Of a DNA stretch of 7,873 bases, positions 5,118 to 7,873 are shown piece after piece. Origin of the DNA: Cyanobium sp. M55B138 (lineage in GTDB: Bacteria > Cyanobacteriota > Cyanobacteriia > PCC-6307 > Cyanobiaceae); assembly GCA_018400215.1 (NCBI GenBank), contig JAGYNF010000070.1, positions 1 through 7,873 on the forward strand, read 5' to 3'. The position numbers were made by a program, and so were the translations under genes. The notes under the pieces are model-generated. The model had not been told where the DNA came from, did not search any database, and was given only the letters and a program-made list of their open reading frames with translations. The first letter of the stretch is position 1. Every line of letters starts with the position of its first letter.

Positions 5118-6188
5118 TTGACCGCCGGACGTCCGCCCCGCACCCCCCGCAGCCGCTGGGGCCAACCCCTGCGGCTGATGCTGCGCCTGGCCGTGATGGG
5201 GGTAGGGCTGGGGGTGATCGCCGGCACGGCCCTGCGCCTGCTGGCCCCCCACCTGGTGCAGGGCGCCATCCAGGACGCCGCCGCCACCACCACCACCGAC
5301 CCCAGCGGACTCAGCCCCACCCAGGGGCTGCAGCCTGGCCGCTTCGAGCCCCGCAGCGAACTCACCGCCCTCAGCCAGCAGTGGCAACAGCTGGCGGCGG
5401 CCCAGAAGGACCTCAAGGCCACCGCCTTCCTGCTGGTGCTCGACGACGGCCGCTATGCCCAGCTGGAGCCCGACCTGGCGATGCCGGCGGCCAGCTCCAT
5501 CAAAACTCCGATCCTGTTGGCCGCCCTGGAGGACGTGGATGGCGGCAAGCTGCGTTGGAACCAGCCGCTGCAACTCACCAAGGACCTGGTGGGCGGCGGT
5601 GCGGGCTGGATGGCCAGCAAGCCGATCGGCACGCGCTTCCCCTTCTTTGAAGCCGCCACCGAGATGATTCGGGTAAGCGACAACAGTGCTACCAACCTGC
5701 TGATCCAGCAGCTGGGGGGCAAGGCCACCCTCAACCCCCGCTTCCAGGCCATGGGCCTCAACGCCACGGTGGTGAACAACTGGCTGCCTGACCTCGACGG
5801 CACCAACACCTCCAGCAGCCGCGATCTGGCCCGCTCGATCGCCCTGGTCGACACCGGCACCATGCTCAGCCCGCCCGCCCGCGACCTGTTCCGCGAAATC
5901 ATGGGCACCTCCCGCACCGACACCCTGATCCCCCTGGGGCTGCTGCGCGGTCTCGGCAAGGACAGCGCCGATCCGAATGCCGAACTGCTCAGCTACGGCA
6001 TCACCGTCTACAACAAAACCGGCGACATCGGCATCGCCTACGCCGATGCGGCCCTGGTCCACCTCCCCACCGGCCAACGGGCCGTGGCGGCCTTCATGGT
6101 GAAGGGCCCCTTCAACGACCCCCGCTCCGCCGATCTGATCCGCGCCATGGCCGGTGCTGTCGCCAAAACCCTGGTGGGCCCCAAATGA
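5118..6188 (+). CDS. Membrane-anchored class A beta-lactamase-fold serine hydrolase
   Basis: A 356-residue protein from the TTG at 5118: basic N-terminus (1-20), a membrane segment at about 21-44 (signal anchor or uncleaved signal), a linker rich in Ala/Thr (50-75), then a transpeptidase/beta-lactamase domain. Motifs: SSIK with nucleophile Ser126 and Lys129, SDN at 187-189, and KTG at 300-302. In the omega-loop the class A ExxLN element is not present; the best alignment is WLPDLD (222-227), with Leu where the general base Glu166 should be and Asp in place of Asn170. It can therefore probably be acylated by a penicillin-like ligand but should not deacylate like a true beta-lactamase, pointing to an envelope role such as a peptidoglycan-related or other serine hydrolase. 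Start is uncertain: ATG at 5178 would shorten it by 20 residues but cut the basic stretch before the helix. The stop overlaps the next gene by 4 nt (ATGA). Confidence 0.85.
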   Translation: MTAGRPPRTPRSRWGQPLRLMLRLAVMGVGLGVIAGTALRLLAPHLVQGAIQDAAATTTTDPSGLSPTQGLQPGRFEPRSELTALSQQWQQLAAAQKDLKATAFLLVLDDGRYAQLEPDLAMPAASSIKTPILLAALEDVDGGKLRWNQPLQLTKDLVGGGAGWMASKPIGTRFPFFEAATEMIRVSDNSATNLLIQQLGGKATLNPRFQAMGLNATVVNNWLPDLDGTNTSSSRDLARSIALVDTGTMLSPPARDLFREIMGTSRTDTLIPLGLLRGLGKDSADPNAELLSYGITVYNKTGDIGIAYADAALVHLPTGQRAVAAFMVKGPFNDPRSADLIRAMAGAVAKTLVGPK

Positions 6189-7648
6189 ACCAGCTCCCCA
6201 TGCTTCTCCCCCTCCTGCTCAGCAGCGCGGCCCTGGCGATCACCCCGGCCGCACCCCAGGCCACTGCCCAGACCAATACCCAGCCCAGTACCCAGGCCAG
6301 CCAGCCGGCGCTGCGCCGCCAGACGGTGGCCCCCCTGCCCGGCGGGCTCGACGCCGTGCTGGTGGTGAACGACAACAACCCGGAGCTGATCAGCGGGCCC
6401 GGCATCCTGATCTCCACCTTCCCCGCCACGGGCGAACGGCTGCCCCAGGCCCACCTCGATGTGGCCCTGAACGGCCGCTTCGACCTGTTCAGCCACCACG
6501 TGTTCGCCGGCAAGCCCGATACCCTCAATTCCACCCTCTGGCTGGCGGTGGTGGCCCAGCCGCGGGGCGATCAACCGGTGCAGCTGCGGGTGCTGGGCGG
6601 CTCCACCGCCCTCTCCCAGTCGCTCGATCCGGCCATGGCGGGAGCCCCCTTCCTGCCGCTGCCCCCCCTGCTGGCCGAGAGCACCAGTCCGGCCTGGGCG
6701 GGTCCGGGCAGCCGGGTGGCCACCGAACTGTTGATGCGACAACCCAGCCCGGAAATCCCCAGGGGCTGGACCCTGGCCGCCGGCGAGGTGAGCACCCTGC
6801 TGGTGCTGCCCCTGCCGGTGCGGGGTCTCGATCCCCTGCTCAATGGCCGCAACCTGCAACTGCGCCTGGAGAGCGATGGTCCGGTGAGCCTCGCCACCCT
6901 GGCCGCCTTCGGCGACAACGACACCCCGCCGCCGCCGGAGACCTGGGCCGCCATGCTCGACGGCCCCCTCAGCCCCAAGGAGCACCAGCCCACACCCCGC
7001 GGGGCCCCGGGCCGGATCATCTACTCCCGCGTCAGCGGCGTGCAGGAGGGCAGCGTCTGGCGCGGCACGATCACCGACCCCGGCCAGGGCTGGCTGAGCA
7101 CCACATCGGCACCGATCTCCTGGCCGATCGCCTCCCTGGAGCGGGGCACCCTGGGCACCGGCCAGGTGCAGACCGCCGAGCTGCAGGCCCTCTATCCCGG
7201 CACCGCCTGGGCCGCCCATGGCAATTACGGCATCGAATACGACCTCACCATCCCCCTGCGCAACACCACTGCCAAGCCAGTGCAGCTGCAACTGGCCCTG
7301 GAATCCCCCATCAAGGGCGACCGGGATGAGGGCGGCTTGCGCTTCAACGTCACCCCCGCCCAGGCGGTGATGTTCCGCGGCCCGATCGAGGTGAGCGGCC
7401 TGGATGGTCCTGGAGGCCGCCCCTCCGCCCGGCGCCGCTTCCACCTGGTGCAGCGCGCCGGCGACCGGGGGCCAGCCCTGGGCACCGTGAGCCTGGCCCC
7501 CGGTGCCAGCCGCAACCTGCGGGTGCGGCTGATCTACCCGGCCGATGCCACCCCCCCCCAGGTGCTCAGCCTGTTGCCCATGACTCCGGCCGAGGCAGCG
7601 GGACCAGCTGTGAAACAATCGGCCCAACCGACCGCCCCCTCCCTCTGA
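6185..7648 (+). CDS. Secreted DUF3370-type cyanobacterial protein, function unknown
   Basis: A 487-residue protein resembling, from memory of the family, the cyanobacterial DUF3370 group; no function is established. Residues 1-18 are hydrophobic (a Leu/Ala-rich signal-like segment without a basic n-region) with possible cleavage after ATAQ near 29, followed by a Gln/Thr/Ser linker (30-42). The mature part has [14 protein letters not shown] (60-73), [11 protein letters not shown] (95-105), a Pro-rich stretch in the middle and beta-rich repeats of short hydrophobic strands; near the C-terminus lies a basic ARRRF patch followed by AGASRNL-like strand sequence. No catalytic motif, metal-binding cluster or lipobox was recognised, and the protein has few or no Cys. 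It most likely acts in the periplasm or outer envelope. Translation is coupled to the serine hydrolase (ATGA overlap), and its stop overlaps the chlI ATG by one base (TGATG). Confidence 0.75.
   Translation: MNQLPMLLPLLLSSAALAITPAAPQATAQTNTQPSTQASQPALRRQTVAPLPGGLDAVLVVNDNNPELISGPGILISTFPATGERLPQAHLDVALNGRFDLFSHHVFAGKPDTLNSTLWLAVVAQPRGDQPVQLRVLGGSTALSQSLDPAMAGAPFLPLPPLLAESTSPAWAGPGSRVATELLMRQPSPEIPRGWTLAAGEVSTLLVLPLPVRGLDPLLNGRNLQLRLESDGPVSLATLAAFGDNDTPPPPETWAAMLDGPLSPKEHQPTPRGAPGRIIYSRVSGVQEGSVWRGTITDPGQGWLSTTSAPISWPIASLERGTLGTGQVQTAELQALYPGTAWAAHGNYGIEYDLTIPLRNTTAKPVQLQLALESPIKGDRDEGGLRFNVTPAQAVMFRGPIEVSGLDGPGGRPSARRRFHLVQRAGDRGPALGTVSLAPGASRNLRVRLIYPADATPPQVLSLLPMTPAEAAGPAVKQSAQPTAPSL
7611..7619 (+). 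promoter_or_regulatory. Candidate internal extended -10 element before chlI
   Basis: TGAAACAAT (TG, one base, AACAAT) lies inside the last codons of the DUF3370 gene, 28 bases before the chlI ATG, in a small AT-richer patch within very GC-rich coding sequence. There is no matching -35. It would let chlI be transcribed independently of the upstream genes, but a codon run encoding VKQS explains it equally well. Confidence 0.22.
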
Positions 7649-7873
7649 TGCCAGCTCGCCAGCGCAGGGTCTATCCCTTCACCGCGATCGTGGGCCAGGA
7701 GGAGATGAAGCTGGCCCTGCTGCTCAACGTGATCGATCCGCGCATTGGCGGCGTGATGATCATGGGGGACCGGGGCACGGGCAAGAGCACCACGATCCGC
7801 GCCCTGGCCGACCTGCTGCCGGAGATCGACGTGGTGGCCGGCGACCCCTACAACAGCTCCCCCAGCGACCCCG
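7648..7873 (+). CDS. chlI: Magnesium chelatase ATPase subunit ChlI (3' partial)
   Basis: The first 75 codons of the AAA+ subunit of magnesium protoporphyrin chelatase, which with ChlD and ChlH inserts Mg2+ into protoporphyrin IX at the entry to chlorophyll synthesis. Visible are the start [20 protein letters not shown], the conserved [15 protein letters not shown], the Walker A motif GDRGTGKST (40-48) and [18 protein letters not shown]. The family is about 350-380 residues, so most of the protein, including Walker B and the sensor motifs, lies beyond the window. The ATG at 7648 shares one base with the stop of the DUF3370 gene, so chlI is probably at least partly translated from the same transcript. 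Confidence 0.97.
   Translation, partial: MPARQRRVYPFTAIVGQEEMKLALLLNVIDPRIGGVMIMGDRGTGKSTTIRALADLLPEIDVVAGDPYNSSPSDP

Noticed and set aside
4266..6077. Very long open frame (603 codons) on the minus strand across trmJ and the serine hydrolase
   Set aside because: The translation is a low-complexity Gly/Gln/Ala/His-rich string with no motif; it is the complement of high-GC coding DNA, where stops are rare, and both plus-strand genes have clear family motifs.
5118..6188. Calling this an antibiotic-resistance beta-lactamase
   Set aside because: The deacylating Glu of the omega-loop is not present and there is no mobile-element context.
6262..6304. Short CAG/ACC-rich near-repeat at the start of the DUF3370 gene
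   Set aside because: It is an in-frame Gln/Thr/Ser linker after the signal segment, not a tandem repeat with defined units.
6154..7329. Plus-strand 391-codon frame inside the DUF3370 gene
   Set aside because: Pro/Arg/Gly/His-rich out-of-frame reading; the neighbouring frame has the signal segment, varied composition and coupled start/stop.
6038..7627. Long minus-strand open frame (529 codons) opposite the DUF3370 gene
   Set aside because: Same compositional artefact: Gly/Gln/His-rich, no recognisable domain, and fully covered by a plus-strand gene with a signal-like start and coupled ends.
1..7873. Mobile elements, CRISPR, tRNA/rRNA, phage or defence genes
   Set aside because: Scanned for terminal inverted repeats, transposase motifs, spaced direct repeats and tRNA-like cloverleaf sequence; nothing recognisable was found, and nearly every base belongs to a core gene.

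Overview
The window is about 7.9 kb of very GC-rich DNA (roughly 70% by eye), densely packed with core genes of a cyanobacterium. ChlI (magnesium chelatase), PetG (cytochrome b6f), a cytochrome cM-like protein, GuaB3 and a cyanobacterial DUF3370-type protein together point to an oxygenic phototroph. The high GC, strong G/C third-position bias, compact gene joins and lack of repeated HIP1 palindromes (one GCGATCGC seen) suggest a Synechococcus/Cyanobium-type picocyanobacterium. That placement is inferred from gene content and composition, not from a search.

Layout, left to right: the 3' part of guaB3 (purine nucleotide metabolism), then a 187-bp gap with two consecutive hairpins (probable terminator) and a candidate promoter. 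Next come trxA (thioredoxin m-type), a long-form LOG-family protein, hisH and rsmD, the last three joined by 4-nt start/stop overlaps. petG is the only gene on the minus strand and runs tail-to-tail into rsmD, overlapping it by 77 bp. After a 99-bp divergent spacer come cytM, trmJ, a class-A-beta-lactamase-fold serine hydrolase, a secreted DUF3370-type protein and the first 75 codons of chlI. All joins in this last run are overlaps except a 27-bp gap between trmJ and the hydrolase.

The genes serve different housekeeping jobs: GMP supply, redox, histidine synthesis, rRNA and tRNA 2'-O/N2 methylation, electron transport, cell envelope and chlorophyll synthesis. They look like members of two co-transcribed blocks, not one pathway. 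I see no mobile element, CRISPR array, tRNA, rRNA, phage gene or defence system, and no convincing sign of an undescribed multi-gene system. The points most worth a second look are the serine hydrolase that keeps the acylation motifs but lacks the deacylating glutamate of class A beta-lactamases, the rsmD/petG antisense overlap, the uncertain non-AUG start of the LOG gene, and the uncharacterised DUF3370 gene wedged between that hydrolase and chlI.
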